Both the position numbers and the translations under genes were made by a program. A model generated the notes under the pieces. The model saw nothing but the letters and a program-made list of their open reading frames with translations, was not told where the DNA came from and searched no databases. Shown here piece by piece: positions 9,177 to 18,292 of a stretch of 64,000 nucleotides of DNA; within the stretch, counting starts at the first letter, position 1, and each line of letters begins with the position of its first letter. The stretch covers positions 1-64,000 of the forward strand of contig NZ_SOAN01000006.1 in the NCBI RefSeq assembly GCF_004364585.1. Direction: 5' to 3'. Source of the DNA: Nesterenkonia aurantiaca (GTDB taxonomy: Bacteria; Actinomycetota; Actinomycetes; Actinomycetales; Micrococcaceae).

Positions 9177-10835
9177 GTGCCCGCTTCACCCAATACCGTC
9201 TCACCGCAGGTGAAGGCCCAGAGTGCCGGGCCGGCGCGCGAGGACGGCAAGCTGCCTTCGGCCGACAAGCTCACCATCGGCGCGCTGCTGGTCTCCACCT
9301 TCGTGATGATCCTCAACGAGACCCTGATGAACGTGGCGCTGCAGCCCCTGATGGTCGAGTTCCAGGTCACGGAGCCGACCATCCAGTGGCTCACCACGGC
9401 CTTCATGCTCACCCTCGCCACCGTGATCCCGATCACCGGCTTCCTGATGCAGCGCTACAGCCTGCGCGCGGTCTTCACCGCCGCGATGGGCCTCTTCATC
9501 CTCGGCACCGCGCTCGCCGCGGCCGCCCCGGGCTTCGAGGTCCTGCTGGCCGGCCGGGTGGTCCAGGCCAGCGGCACCGCGATCATGCTGCCGCTGATGA
9601 TGACCACCGTGCTCACCCTGGTGCCGCTGCACCGCCGTGGTGTGGTCATGGGCAACATCTCGATCGTGATCTCGGTGGCTCCGGCCACCGGACCGGCGCT
9701 CTCGGGGCTGATCCTGCATCTGGCCGACTGGCGCTGGCTGTTCCTGGTGATCCTGCCCATCGCGGTGATCGCCCTGTTCCTGGGCCGGCCGCGGTTGAAC
9801 AAGGATCCCGGCACGGTCGGCAAGCGGCTCTCCATCCCCTCGCTGCTGCTGGCGGTTCCCGGATTCGGCGGCGTGGTCTACGGCATCAGCCAGATCGGCG
9901 GCGGACACGGCACCCAGGAGGTCTCTGCAGACGCAGCGCCCGGCGTGGACCCGGTGGCCATCGCCGTGCTGATCATCGGTGTGTTCTGCCTGATCGGCTT
10001 CGGGCTGCTGCAGGTGAAGCTGCAGAAGACCGACTCTGCGCTGCTGAATCTGAAGCCCTTCGCCTTCACCATGTACACCCGGGCACTGGGGATGATGCTG
10101 CTGATGATGATCGCGCTCTTCGGTGCCCTGATCCTGCTGCCGCTGTTCCTGCAGACCATCCGCGGTCTGGACACGCTGCAGACCGGCCTGATCATGCTTC
10201 CCGGCGGACTGCTGATGGCACTGATGGCTCCCTTCGTGGGGCGCCTCTACGACCGGGTGGGGCCGAAGCCGCTGGTGATCCCGGGCGCCTCGATCCTGAT
10301 CATCGCGCTGTTCTGCATGAGCCTGCTCTCGCCGACCACCCCTGTGGCGATGGTGCTGAGTCTGCACCTGCTGCTCTCCTCCGGGCTTGCGCTGCTGTTC
10401 ACCCCGGCCTTCACCACGGCGCTGAACCCGTTGCCCAAGGCGCTGTACTCCCACGGCACCGCCGCGCTGAACACCCTGCAGCAGCTCGCCGCGGCCATCG
10501 GCACGGCCGCGCTGGTCGCCGCCGTCGGCCTGGGCACCGCCGCCGCAGTGAACTCGGGGATGAACCCCGAGGATGCCGCCGTCGAAGGCTTCCGGGTCGC
10601 GTTCCGGCTGGCCGCGGCGTTGAGCATCGGCACGCTGATCCTGGCCACGACCCTGCGAGCCACCCCCGCTGCCGACCCCGAGGTCACTGCCTCGGTCTCC
10701 CGCGGAGCCGCCCCGACGGTTGCAGACACCGATATCGAGGACCGCGCGCAGGCCAGCTCCGAGGCCGTCGTCCCGGAGGCTGCGGACACCGATATCGAGG
10801 ACCGCGCGCAGGCGGGTTCGAGCACCCCGTCCTGA
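9177..10835 (+). CDS. MFS drug-efflux transporter, DHA2 (EmrB/QacA) type
   Basis: This 552-residue integral membrane protein has the features of 14-helix DHA2 proton antiporters: LNVAL-like LMNVALQPLM in helix 1, QWLTTAFMLTLATVIPITGF, and the motif C region GRVVQASGTAIMLPLMMTTV. It probably exports drugs or cationic toxins; the substrate cannot be told. GTG at 9177 has GGAGGA at 9168-9173. The C-terminal tail of about 40 residues is hydrophilic and carries a recent duplication (ADTDIEDRAQA twice). An inverted repeat downstream serves as terminator. Confidence 0.92.
   Translation: MPASPNTVSPQVKAQSAGPAREDGKLPSADKLTIGALLVSTFVMILNETLMNVALQPLMVEFQVTEPTIQWLTTAFMLTLATVIPITGFLMQRYSLRAVFTAAMGLFILGTALAAAAPGFEVLLAGRVVQASGTAIMLPLMMTTVLTLVPLHRRGVVMGNISIVISVAPATGPALSGLILHLADWRWLFLVILPIAVIALFLGRPRLNKDPGTVGKRLSIPSLLLAVPGFGGVVYGISQIGGGHGTQEVSADAAPGVDPVAIAVLIIGVFCLIGFGLLQVKLQKTDSALLNLKPFAFTMYTRALGMMLLMMIALFGALILLPLFLQTIRGLDTLQTGLIMLPGGLLMALMAPFVGRLYDRVGPKPLVIPGASILIIALFCMSLLSPTTPVAMVLSLHLLLSSGLALLFTPAFTTALNPLPKALYSHGTAALNTLQQLAAAIGTAALVAAVGLGTAAAVNSGMNPEDAAVEGFRVAFRLAAALSIGTLILATTLRATPAADPEVTASVSRGAAPTVADTDIEDRAQASSEAVVPEAADTDIEDRAQAGSSTPS
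10721..10813 (+). repeat. 33-bp direct repeat, 60-bp period, in the MFS tail
   Basis: TGCAGACACCGATATCGAGG at 10721-10740 and the following 13 bases recur at 10781-10813 with one change (A to G at the fourth base). The copies encode ADTDIEDRAQA twice, about residues 516-546 of the transporter. Near identity at DNA level points to a recent in-frame duplication. Confidence 0.9.
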
Positions 10836-10861
10836 GCACTGGGCGCTGATCGCCTCAGCCC

Positions 10862-10909
10862 CGGCGAGCCCCGGTCGGCCTGCAGCTGCAGGTCCACCGG
10901 GGCTCGCCG
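10862..10909. terminator. bidirectional terminator between MFS gene and azlD
   Basis: CGGCGAGCCCCGGT at 10862-10875 pairs perfectly with ACCGGGGCTCGCCG at 10896-10909. It lies between convergent genes and can serve both. Confidence 0.75.
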
Positions 10910-10964
10910 CGTCTGGCTCCACAAGGGTGGCGCCTGATGCAGCTCCACCGGTGACCCGTCTGAG

Positions 10965-11270
10965 TCACCCCAGGGCGCGGATTCCGGCGGCGGCGCCGGC
11001 CCCGACCAGCACCACCACGATGAACGGGGCGCGCAGCAGCAGCGCGAGCGCCGCTGCCAGCAGTGCGCCGAGCCGGGCGTCTATGGTCACCGACGCTTCG
11101 GCGGAGAAGGTGTTCATCGCGACCAGGGCGGCGAGCAGGCCGATGGTGAGCATCGCCGAGACCCGCCCCACGGCGGGATGGACCAACCAGCTCTGCGGCA
11201 CCAGGTAGCCCAGCAGCTTGGTGGCGTAGACCGCGGCACAGGCCGCCAGCACCCAGAACCACAGGCTCAT
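10965..11270 (-). CDS. azlD: AzlD-family branched-chain amino acid transport subunit
   Basis: A 101-residue protein of three to four hydrophobic helices (LWFWVLAACAAVYATKLLGYL at the N-terminus), the usual size of AzlD. AzlD is the small partner of AzlC in branched-chain amino acid export. The ATG at 11270 overlaps the azlC stop codon as ATGA, a sign of translational coupling. Confidence 0.85.
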   Translation of the reverse strand: MSLWFWVLAACAAVYATKLLGYLVPQSWLVHPAVGRVSAMLTIGLLAALVAMNTFSAEASVTIDARLGALLAAALALLLRAPFIVVVLVGAGAAAGIRALG

Positions 11271-11977
11271 GAGCGGGCCCCCTTGGACGTGAGTCCCCAC
11301 ACCACGGCCACGACGGCGGCGGCCAGCACCGGGATCCCGGGCGCCAGCAGCGGCATCGTGACCGTGGTGACCAGCGCGGCCAGGACCGCCAGCGCCCAGG
11401 CGTCCAGCGACTTCAGCCGCGGCCACAGCAGCCCCAGGAACGCGGCGACGACGGCGCCGTCGAGCCCCAGCGCCTCGGGCTCGGCGATCACATCACCGAG
11501 CAGCGCGCCCAGCACCGTGGCGAGGTTCCAGAAGAGGTAACAGGCGATGCCGGCGCCCCAGAAGCCCCGGCGCCGCTCCAGCGGATCTGGGGCCGACATC
11601 GCCACCGCCGCGGACTCATCGATGGTCAGCTGCGCGGCGGCGAGCCGCTTGAACCCCCGCGGGTTCAGCAGCGCCTTCATCTGCACCGCGTAGATGGTGT
11701 TGCGCCCGCTGAGCAGCGTGGCCGCCCCCAGTGCCGCCGCCCCGGTGCCGCCCGAGGCCAGGATGCCGATGAAGGCGAACTGTGAGGCGCCGCTGAAGAG
11801 CAGCGCCGAGAGCGCCACCGTCTGCCACAAGGTCATGCCAGCCGCGGTGGAGAGTGCCCCGAAGGACACCCCGTAGAGCGAGATCGCGGTGGCGATGGAC
11901 AGCCCGGTCCGCAGGGCAGGGGAGCGGCGCAGCGGCACGGGCGCTGCAGGGATCATCGGCGGGGGCGGGGCGGGCAC
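11267..11977 (-). CDS. azlC: AzlC-family branched-chain amino acid exporter
   Basis: The 236-residue membrane protein has AzlC signatures: ISLYGVSFGALSTAAG near the N-terminus and ALLFSGASQFAFIGI. With AzlD it forms an exporter that in Bacillus acts on leucine analogues; the real substrate here is unknown. GTG at 11977 is taken as the start, with ATG at 11956 as an alternative; neither has a strong ribosome binding site. It is coupled to azlD by a 4-bp overlap. Confidence 0.88.
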   Translation of the reverse strand: MPAPPPPMIPAAPVPLRRSPALRTGLSIATAISLYGVSFGALSTAAGMTLWQTVALSALLFSGASQFAFIGILASGGTGAAALGAATLLSGRNTIYAVQMKALLNPRGFKRLAAAQLTIDESAAVAMSAPDPLERRRGFWGAGIACYLFWNLATVLGALLGDVIAEPEALGLDGAVVAAFLGLLWPRLKSLDAWALAVLAALVTTVTMPLLAPGIPVLAAAVVAVVWGLTSKGARS

Positions 11978-12098
11978 GCCACACAGTCTAAGGAATAGTG
12001 CAGTCGCGCAGACGTTGTGAGAGGAGAGCCGCCGGAAGCACCAAGATCCGGCGGACCCCGATTTGAACAGGCAACCCCTGATCGCGAAGGAGAACACC

Positions 12099-12797
12099 AT
12101 GGCTGAATCCCAGCGCGTCGTCATCATCGGCGGCCACGGCAAGATCGCACTGCTGGCAGCACCGAAGCTGGTCGCGGCCGGCTTCAGCGTCGAGTCCCTG
12201 ATCCGGGGCCCGGACCAGGCCCAGGACGTTACCGAGGCCGGCGCTGCCCCACGGGTCCTCGACATCGAGTCCGCCGACTCCGCAGAGCTGGTCGAGGCCT
12301 TCACCGGCGCGCACGCCGTCGTCTTCTCCGCCGGTGCCGGCGGCGGCGATCCCGCCCGGACCAAGGCCGTGGACCACGAGGCCGCGGTCCGCAGCATGGA
12401 TGCCGCGCTCGAGGCCGGAGTCTCGCGCTACGTGATGGTCTCCTATGCCCGCAGCGAGACCGACATCAACACCGTGGACCCGACGAGCTCGTTCTACCCC
12501 TACGCGCTGGCCAAGCACCAGGCGGACAGGCACCTGCGCGGCACCAGCCTGGACTACACCATCCTGGGTCCGGGCGCGCTGACCCTGGAGCCGGCCAGCC
12601 AGAAGATCACGGTGCTCGACCCGGCCACCGCCGGCGAGGTCATGTCTAACGAGGACGCCTCCAAGGACACCTCCCGGGAGAACGTCGCAGAGGTCATCAC
12701 CGAGACCCTGCGCAGCGGCTCCGCCGTGCGCGCCACGGTGAACTTCCTCGACGGCGAGACCGCGATCCCGGAGGCTCTGGCTTCGGTTTCGTCCTGA
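12099..12797 (+). CDS. NAD(P)-binding atypical SDR family protein
   Basis: A 232-residue Rossmann-fold protein with VVIIGGHGKIALLAAPKL at the N-terminus (a GxxGxxG-like nucleotide site) and VVFSAGAGGG after strand 4. The layout matches atypical short-chain dehydrogenases like YhfK/YwnB, which bind NADPH and often act as sensors or reductases. The classic YxxxK catalytic pair is replaced by YPYALAKHQAD. The ATG at 12099 follows AAGGAG. It is a single-gene unit, with tRNA-Val 62 bp downstream. Confidence 0.85.
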   Translation: MAESQRVVIIGGHGKIALLAAPKLVAAGFSVESLIRGPDQAQDVTEAGAAPRVLDIESADSAELVEAFTGAHAVVFSAGAGGGDPARTKAVDHEAAVRSMDAALEAGVSRYVMVSYARSETDINTVDPTSSFYPYALAKHQADRHLRGTSLDYTILGPGALTLEPASQKITVLDPATAGEVMSNEDASKDTSRENVAEVITETLRSGSAVRATVNFLDGETAIPEALASVSS

Positions 12798-12859
12798 GTC
12801 TGAACAGGTGGTAATCTTCTGAGGCACGTGAACGCGGAATACCGCGTGCAGGTGCCTCA

Positions 12860-12933
12860 GGATCTGTAGCTCAGTTGGTTAGAGCGCTCGCCTCACACGC
12901 GAGAGGTCGATGGTTCGAGTCCATTCAGATCCA
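12860..12933 (+). tRNA. tRNA-Val (anticodon CAC)
   Basis: The acceptor GGATCTG pairs with CAGATCC. The anticodon stem CTCGC/GCGAG closes the loop CTCACAC (anticodon CAC, reading GTG). The T arm is GATGG-TTCGAGT-CCATT, and the discriminator is A; CCA is not encoded. Confidence 0.95.
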
Positions 12934-13034
12934 CTTTCTTCGCCTGCACTCCAGGCAACATCACTCACACACCCCGCTAGGCCCCGGCATCTGCCAGGGT
13001 CCTTTTGTGGTTCTGTCGCCTGCGAGGAGGGTTC

Positions 13035-15092
13035 GTGGCATCCGAACACACGGAACGGCACCCCACGGGGGGCTACGTCGCCGAGGCGATCGACCCGGTG
13101 CGCTCAGAGCCCAATGCCGATGTCACTCATATCCCGGTGGTCCACTCCACCCAGGAGATCCTGGACGAGACCCCCACCGGATTCGTGCAGACGCTGCGCA
13201 GCTCCTTCGCCTCCTCCTGGCACGCCTCTGCCGAAGCCGAGGCGGCGCTGGAATGGGAGGAATACGACGCCGAGGCGGTGGCGCGCGCGGCGGAGCAGGA
13301 CGAGAACGAAGCGGCCCGGCACGAGTATGTCGCCGACCCCAGCTTCGAGCAGTCCTACACCACCCCGCACAGCGCGACCGAGCCCACGGACCACTACGCC
13401 TTCCCGACCACCGGTGACTGGCACCAGACCGATGCGCTGGGTCCGCAGATCCCGACCGGCCCGCAGGAGACCACGACCTCGCATGCCCAGCGGACCGGCG
13501 CGCGGCAGGAGCCGGAGAGCTCGGGACTGATCAGCCTGCCGCACAGCGCGCCGGGCGCGCCGCTGCGGCAGTCCCCGCTGAGCCACTCCCCGCGGCGCCA
13601 CGCCGTGCTGCGCCCCTCCTGGCTGAAGTCCCGGCTGGGCGGCTCGGGCCGACGTGACCCCGACTTCGACCCGGCGGTCTTCGACCGCAGGCCACGCTCG
13701 CCCCAGGTGCTGCGCCGCATCATGCAGGCTGAGCGTGCGGCGACCGGGACGGTGCCGATCATCGATCGGCTCGCCGGCACCCCGTTCGAGAACCCGTATC
13801 AGGCCGAGGCGCACGTGGAGACCGACGAGCTGGCCACGATCGCCTTCGTGCTGGACCTCGGTGAGGCGCTGTTCCGCTACGGAGCCGGCGCACTGGAGGT
13901 CGAGACCTCCATCATCGCGGTCACAGCGGCCTTCGGCATGAAGAACACCGACGCCGACATCACCAACCAGTCGATCAGCCTGAACTGGGCGCCTGACGGG
14001 AAGATCCCCTACTCCCGGGTGCGCGTGGTGCGGTCCTGGTCGAACAACTTTCGGGCGCTCGCCTCGGTGCATCAGCTGGTCACCGACATCATCTCTGGAC
14101 GGCTCACGCGCAGCGACGCCGAGGCCCGGCTCCGCGAGATCATCCGGGAGCCCAAGCCCTATCCGCGCTGGATGGTGACGATCTGCGGAGCGATCTTCGC
14201 GAGCTTCTTCGCCGCATTCCTCGGGGCCCCGATCCTGGACGCCTCGCTCGGCTTCGCCGCGACGATCCTGGTGCTGTGGACCGTCCGGCTGCTCGCCACC
14301 CGGCGAGTCCCGGAGTTCTTCTGCCTGGCCGCGGGTGGATTCGTCGCGACCTCCTTCGCCATGGCGGCCTTCGCGATGGAGATGCCGATCCGCCCCTCCA
14401 TGGTGGTGGCCGGCGGGCTGATGATCCTGCTGCCCTCCGCGCGGATCGTCTCGGCGATCCAGGACGGGATCAACGGCTTCCCGATCACTGCGGCCGGTCG
14501 CCTGATGTCCACGATGATCGCCTTCGCAGGAATGACCTCCGGGATCATGGCCGCCGTGACCATCGCCAACATGCTCGGCGCCCCAGAGATCGACCCGGCG
14601 GTGGGTCTGACGCGGATCTATCATCCCGCGGTCCTGGTGGCGCTGGTGTTCCTCGCGGCGGTGGCCGCGGCCGTCGTCGAACAGGCGAGCTGGCGGATGC
14701 TGCTGCCCATCGGTGCGGTCTCAGCCCTGGGGTTCTGCGCGTACTACGCCGCAGAGATCATCGGGCTGGGCGAACGGGTCACCCCGGTCTTCGGCGCCGT
14801 GGTCGTCGGTGCGCTCGGCCGGGTCCTCGCCCTGCGGATGGGATCGCCCCAGCTGGTGGTCGCCGTGCCGGCGATGATGTTCATGCTGCCCGGGTTGATG
14901 GTCTTCCGCGGGATGTATCAGATCGCCATCGAGTCCACCACGGTTCGCATGATGGACGGCCTCACGGAGCTGTTCAACGCCATGATCATCGTCATGGCGA
15001 TCGCTGCCGGAATCGTGCTCGGGGATGTCCTGATGCGACCGTTCACCGCCGGTCTGCAGTCTCACGAGCGTTCCCGGACCCGACGCCGCTGA
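13035..15092 (+). CDS. threonine/serine exporter family protein (ThrE-like)
   Basis: The 685-residue protein has a hydrophilic N-terminus of about 230 residues, rich in acidic residues and low in complexity. A ThrE_1-like cytoplasmic domain follows (LGEALFRYGAGALEVETSI; AFGMKNTDADITNQSI), then about ten membrane helices including the ThrE_2-like C-terminal half. ThrE of Corynebacterium exports threonine and serine; the extended N-terminus here is longer than in that protein. GTG at 13035 has GAGGAGGG just upstream. The gene is convergent with ung. Confidence 0.88.
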   Translation: MASEHTERHPTGGYVAEAIDPVRSEPNADVTHIPVVHSTQEILDETPTGFVQTLRSSFASSWHASAEAEAALEWEEYDAEAVARAAEQDENEAARHEYVADPSFEQSYTTPHSATEPTDHYAFPTTGDWHQTDALGPQIPTGPQETTTSHAQRTGARQEPESSGLISLPHSAPGAPLRQSPLSHSPRRHAVLRPSWLKSRLGGSGRRDPDFDPAVFDRRPRSPQVLRRIMQAERAATGTVPIIDRLAGTPFENPYQAEAHVETDELATIAFVLDLGEALFRYGAGALEVETSIIAVTAAFGMKNTDADITNQSISLNWAPDGKIPYSRVRVVRSWSNNFRALASVHQLVTDIISGRLTRSDAEARLREIIREPKPYPRWMVTICGAIFASFFAAFLGAPILDASLGFAATILVLWTVRLLATRRVPEFFCLAAGGFVATSFAMAAFAMEMPIRPSMVVAGGLMILLPSARIVSAIQDGINGFPITAAGRLMSTMIAFAGMTSGIMAAVTIANMLGAPEIDPAVGLTRIYHPAVLVALVFLAAVAAAVVEQASWRMLLPIGAVSALGFCAYYAAEIIGLGERVTPVFGAVVVGALGRVLALRMGSPQLVVAVPAMMFMLPGLMVFRGMYQIAIESTTVRMMDGLTELFNAMIIVMAIAAGIVLGDVLMRPFTAGLQSHERSRTRRR

Positions 15093-15179
15093 CCGGTCTC
15101 GTCCCGGTGCACCCGGCTGCCCGGCACACCCCGGCCTGCGCGGCCCTGCCACCCGGCGGCCTGCGCGGCGCGGAGCCGA

Positions 15180-15878
15180 TCAGGCCGCCGGGTCCAGTCG
15201 CCAGTCCACCGGTTCTGCGCCGAGTCGGCGCAGCGCCTCGTTGGCCTGCGAGAACGGTTGCGAGCCGAAGAACCCTCGCCGGGCGGAGAGCGGTGAGGGG
15301 TGCGGGCTGGTGATCACCGCCGTGTGCGCCCCGCGATCCAGCAGCGGGGCCAGCTTGCGGGCGTCGGCGCCCCAGAGGATCGAGACCAGCGCGGTGCCGC
15401 GCCCCACCAGAGCCTCCAGCGCCGCCTCGGTGATCGGCTCCCAGCCGATGCCGCGATGCGAGGCCGGTGCGCCCGCGCTGACCGTGAGCACCCGGTTGAG
15501 CATCAGCACCCCCTGCCGCGCCCAGGCCGTGAGATCCCCATGGGGGCTGCGTGGGATTCCCAGGTCCGACTCGAGCTCGGTGAAGATGTTGCCCAGGCTG
15601 CGGGGCAGCGGACGGACCTCGGGGTCCACCGCGAAGGACATGCCGATGGCGTGGCCCGGGGTCGGGTAGGGGTCTTGGCCCAGGATCAGCACCTTCACCG
15701 CGTCGAAGGGCTGCCGGAACCCGCGCAGCACCAGCTCCGGAGCCGGAAGCACCTGCTCCCCGGCCTCGCGGCGGCGGGTCAGCTCCTCGCGGACGGTCTC
15801 GAAGTGCGCGGACTGCCCAGCCAGGGCGCGCTGCCACCCTGCTTCCAGGGGGGCGATCAGTTCAGTCTCAGATGTCAT
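15180..15878 (-). CDS. ung: uracil-DNA glycosylase
   Basis: Family 1 UDG excises uracil from DNA at the start of base excision repair. The 232-residue length fits. Motifs are [19 protein letters not shown] (water-activating loop with catalytic Asp), LMLNRVLTV (uracil recognition) and [17 protein letters not shown] (minor-groove loop with catalytic His). GQDPYP in place of GQDPYH is common in actinobacterial enzymes. The ATG at 15878 is preferred over upstream starts because homology begins there. Confidence 0.95.
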   Translation of the reverse strand: MTSETELIAPLEAGWQRALAGQSAHFETVREELTRRREAGEQVLPAPELVLRGFRQPFDAVKVLILGQDPYPTPGHAIGMSFAVDPEVRPLPRSLGNIFTELESDLGIPRSPHGDLTAWARQGVLMLNRVLTVSAGAPASHRGIGWEPITEAALEALVGRGTALVSILWGADARKLAPLLDRGAHTAVITSPHPSPLSARRGFFGSQPFSQANEALRRLGAEPVDWRLDPAA

Positions 15879-15979
15879 CGCCTCCACGATAGGGCGCTCA
15901 GCCGGTTCAAGACACCGTCGGGTCCGTGCGCGTCGATATTCCGGCAATGCGCGCCGCCCAGCCGTAGGATGACGGTGAG

Positions 15980-16213
15980 ATGATCACTGAACAGGAGAAG
16001 AAGATGCTCGACCTGGAGCGCCAGTGGTGGAAATACGCCGGCGCGAAGGACGAGGCCATCACCGAGACGCTCCAGATGTCAGCCGTGGCCTACTACCAGG
16101 CGCTGAATCGGCTGATCGACACGGAGGCGGCGCTGGTCCACGACCCGATGCTGGTCAAGCGTCTGCGCCGGCAGCGCGACGCCCGGCATCGCGCCCGTGC
16201 GACCCGCCGCTGA
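15980..16213 (+). CDS. DUF3263 small protein
   Basis: The 77-residue protein matches the DUF3263 family: [18 protein letters not shown] followed by [19 protein letters not shown], probably a small helix-turn-helix, and a basic tail. Function is unknown. It is found in actinobacteria, commonly before a LytR_C gene as here (56 bp apart), which suggests co-transcription. Confidence 0.85.
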   Translation: MITEQEKKMLDLERQWWKYAGAKDEAITETLQMSAVAYYQALNRLIDTEAALVHDPMLVKRLRRQRDARHRARATRR

Positions 16214-16269
16214 ACGCCGTCGAGCATCGCAGCACCGAGCATCGCTCCCGCACCTTGAGGACAGGACCT

Positions 16270-16890
16270 ATGAGCCAGCACCCGCACGACGAGTTCGACG
16301 ACGTCCCGCCGTATCAGACGGGGGAGGCCGGCAAGCACCGGGCTCCAGGCGCAGCCGGAACGGGCGGGACCGGTGGCAGCGGTCTGCGCTGGATCGGACT
16401 TCTGGCGGTGTTCGTGCTTCTGGTCGGGGCCTTCGCCTACTTCATCGTGCCGAGGTTCTCAGACCCGGATGTGGACACCACCGCCGAGGACCAGGACGCG
16501 GTGACCGAATCCGAAGACCAGGCCGAGGGCGCGGCCGAGGGCGAGGATGCTGCCGAGGGTGACGCAGACCCGGAGGAGGAGCCGGCAGCCCCGCAGCCGG
16601 CCAGCGACACCGAGACCCCGGTCCAGGTGGCCAACTACCAGGGCGTCGAGGGCGGCGAGGCGTCGATGAGCGCGGAGCTCGAGGAGCTGGACTACAACGT
16701 GGTCTGGAACGGCGACTGGAACTTCGAGGAGCGCGCCGAGACCCCCGCCGTGGTCTACCCCGAGGACTCCGGAGAGGCCGAGCAGGCGATCGCCGCGGAG
16801 CTCGCCGAGAGCTTCGGGGTCGAGAACGTCGAATCCCACGACCAGGCCAGCTTCGTCACCCTGATCATCGGCGACGAGTACGAGGGCTGA
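16270..16890 (+). CDS. LytR C-terminal domain membrane protein
   Basis: A 206-residue single-pass protein. A cytoplasmic N-terminus of about 45 residues precedes one helix (IGLLAVFVLLVGAFAYFIV), then a very acidic linker (Glu/Asp/Ala, about residues 70-115) and a C-terminal LytR_C-like domain starting at TPVQVANYQGVEGGEASMSA. This domain occurs at the end of LCP cell-wall ligases and as stand-alone proteins like this one; its ligand is unknown. It follows DUF3263 and is convergent with the acyl-CoA dehydrogenase. Confidence 0.82.
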   Translation: MSQHPHDEFDDVPPYQTGEAGKHRAPGAAGTGGTGGSGLRWIGLLAVFVLLVGAFAYFIVPRFSDPDVDTTAEDQDAVTESEDQAEGAAEGEDAAEGDADPEEEPAAPQPASDTETPVQVANYQGVEGGEASMSAELEELDYNVVWNGDWNFEERAETPAVVYPEDSGEAEQAIAAELAESFGVENVESHDQASFVTLIIGDEYEG

Positions 16891-16944
16891 GCGCCCCGGG
16901 GCGGTCCGGCAGGCGATGGATCGCTGAGACGGGCGTGCCCCGTC

Positions 16945-18147
16945 TCAGGTCCTGCGGTGCGGTGCGAAGGCGGAGACCCCGGTGAGTTCACGTCCGGCGA
17001 TCAGCAGGTTGATGCTGTGGGAGCCTTCATAGGTGTAGATCGCCTCGATGTCGCCCGCGATCTTGGCCGCCTCGTGGTCACTGAGGATCCCGTTTCCGCC
17101 GAAGATCTCCCGCGCCGCGGAAGCAGACTCTCGTGCCAGCCGGGTCAGCGTGGCCTTGCCCAGCGAGGCATGCATCATGCTCAGCCCGCGGTCGGTCTGC
17201 AACCGGGTGAGCTCTGCCATGAACGAGGTCGAGACCGCCAGGTTTCCTGCCACCTGACCCAGGGCGGCCTGAATGAGCTGGAACGAAGCCAGCGGCACGC
17301 CGAACTGGTCGCGCTGCAGCGCATAGTCCCGCGCGATGTCCAGCAGGGCCTGCTGGGCCCCGACCGCCTGCCAGCCCACCCAGGCTCGTGAGTTGCGCAG
17401 CCCGTTGTTCGCAGCGGCGAACGAGGTCGCCCCCGGCAGCAGCGCATCCTGCGGCACGATGACATCGAGTTCGATGTCTGCGTTGGGCATGATGCGCAGA
17501 CCGGTCTTGTGTTCGATCTTCTGGGCCCGGTACCCCGCACTCGACGTGGGCACCAGGAAGCCCTTGACCTGCCGGTCCGCGGTGTCCCGAGCCCAGACCA
17601 GAGCGACGTCGGCCGCCGTGCCCATGCCGATCCAACGCTTGGATCCCTGGATGCGCCACTGCCCGCCGCGCAGGGTCGCCGAGGTGGCCAGTCCGCCGGC
17701 CACGTCCGAGCCGTGGTCGGGCTCGGTGAGGCAGAAGGCGCCGAAGGACCGCAGCTCGCGCAGCGCCGGAAGCCATTCCTCGCGCTGACGCTGCGAGCCC
17801 AGGGCGTGGATCATGCCGAGGATGAGCTCATTGTGGATGCCGATGACCGCAGAGATCGAGACGTCGGCGCGGGCCAGTGAGGCGTGGGCAAGCCCTCGGA
17901 GCAGCGGCGAGGAGCCGTCGAGGTGCAGTTCGCCCAGCCCGATGCTGCCCAGTCCGGCAAGCATCTCGAGCGGAAGGCGACCCTCGTTCCAGGGTTCGAG
18001 AGACTGGCGTCGAATGTTGCGCTGCGCGTACTCGTCGATCACGCTCAGCCGGTCCCGCTCTGCCGGGCTCAGGTGGCGGGCCAGCTGCATCAGGTCCGGG
18101 TCTTCAGAGATGAGGTCTGCGGCGCCCTTGGCTTCCTGCATGGTCAT
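16945..18147 (-). CDS. acyl-CoA dehydrogenase, glutaryl-CoA dehydrogenase-like
   Basis: A 400-residue FAD enzyme that oxidises an acyl-CoA to its 2-enoyl-CoA. Motifs include CLTEPDHGSDVAGG (flavin and substrate loop), GSKRWIGMGTAADVALVWAR, and IYTYEGSHSINLLIAGRELTG, where the Glu in YEGS is the catalytic base at the glutaryl-CoA dehydrogenase position. The substrate is not decidable from sequence; in this cluster isobutyryl-CoA, 2-methylbutyryl-CoA or glutaryl-CoA are candidates. It is divergent from the acyl-CoA synthetase gene with a 145-bp shared promoter region. Confidence 0.9.
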   Translation of the reverse strand: MTMQEAKGAADLISEDPDLMQLARHLSPAERDRLSVIDEYAQRNIRRQSLEPWNEGRLPLEMLAGLGSIGLGELHLDGSSPLLRGLAHASLARADVSISAVIGIHNELILGMIHALGSQRQREEWLPALRELRSFGAFCLTEPDHGSDVAGGLATSATLRGGQWRIQGSKRWIGMGTAADVALVWARDTADRQVKGFLVPTSSAGYRAQKIEHKTGLRIMPNADIELDVIVPQDALLPGATSFAAANNGLRNSRAWVGWQAVGAQQALLDIARDYALQRDQFGVPLASFQLIQAALGQVAGNLAVSTSFMAELTRLQTDRGLSMMHASLGKATLTRLARESASAAREIFGGNGILSDHEAAKIAGDIEAIYTYEGSHSINLLIAGRELTGVSAFAPHRRT

Positions 18148-18292
18148 CGAGGTCTCCTTGTCGTGCGGCGGATCCGGTCTGGGAGGTCCGAGGCATATCT
18201 CACTGCATGTACAACTGCATCTTTACCGACTATATGACTTCCAAGTATATTCTAGAGTGACCGGCATCACGTACACCTCGAGGAGGACCACC
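18148..18292. promoter_or_regulatory. divergent promoter region with AT-rich core
   Basis: This 145-bp gap between the acyl-CoA dehydrogenase and the acyl-CoA synthetase is AT-rich around 18195-18255. It holds ATGTACAACT at 18207-18216, a close relative of ATGTGCAACT found in the mmsA/SDR gap at 24056-24065. TATATG and TATATT sequences here are possible -10 elements. AGGAGG sits just before the synthetase ATG. The regulator is probably the MarR protein encoded at 20183, but that is inference. Confidence 0.5.

Noticed and set aside
9201-10922. A 573-codon minus-strand frame opposite the MFS gene
   Set aside because: Low-complexity His/Gln/Arg/Asp composition and no domain; the plus-strand MFS transporter is clear.
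15180-15878. Ung as inactive because GQDPYP replaces GQDPYH
   Set aside because: Pro at this position is normal in actinobacterial Ung and the catalytic Asp and His are present.
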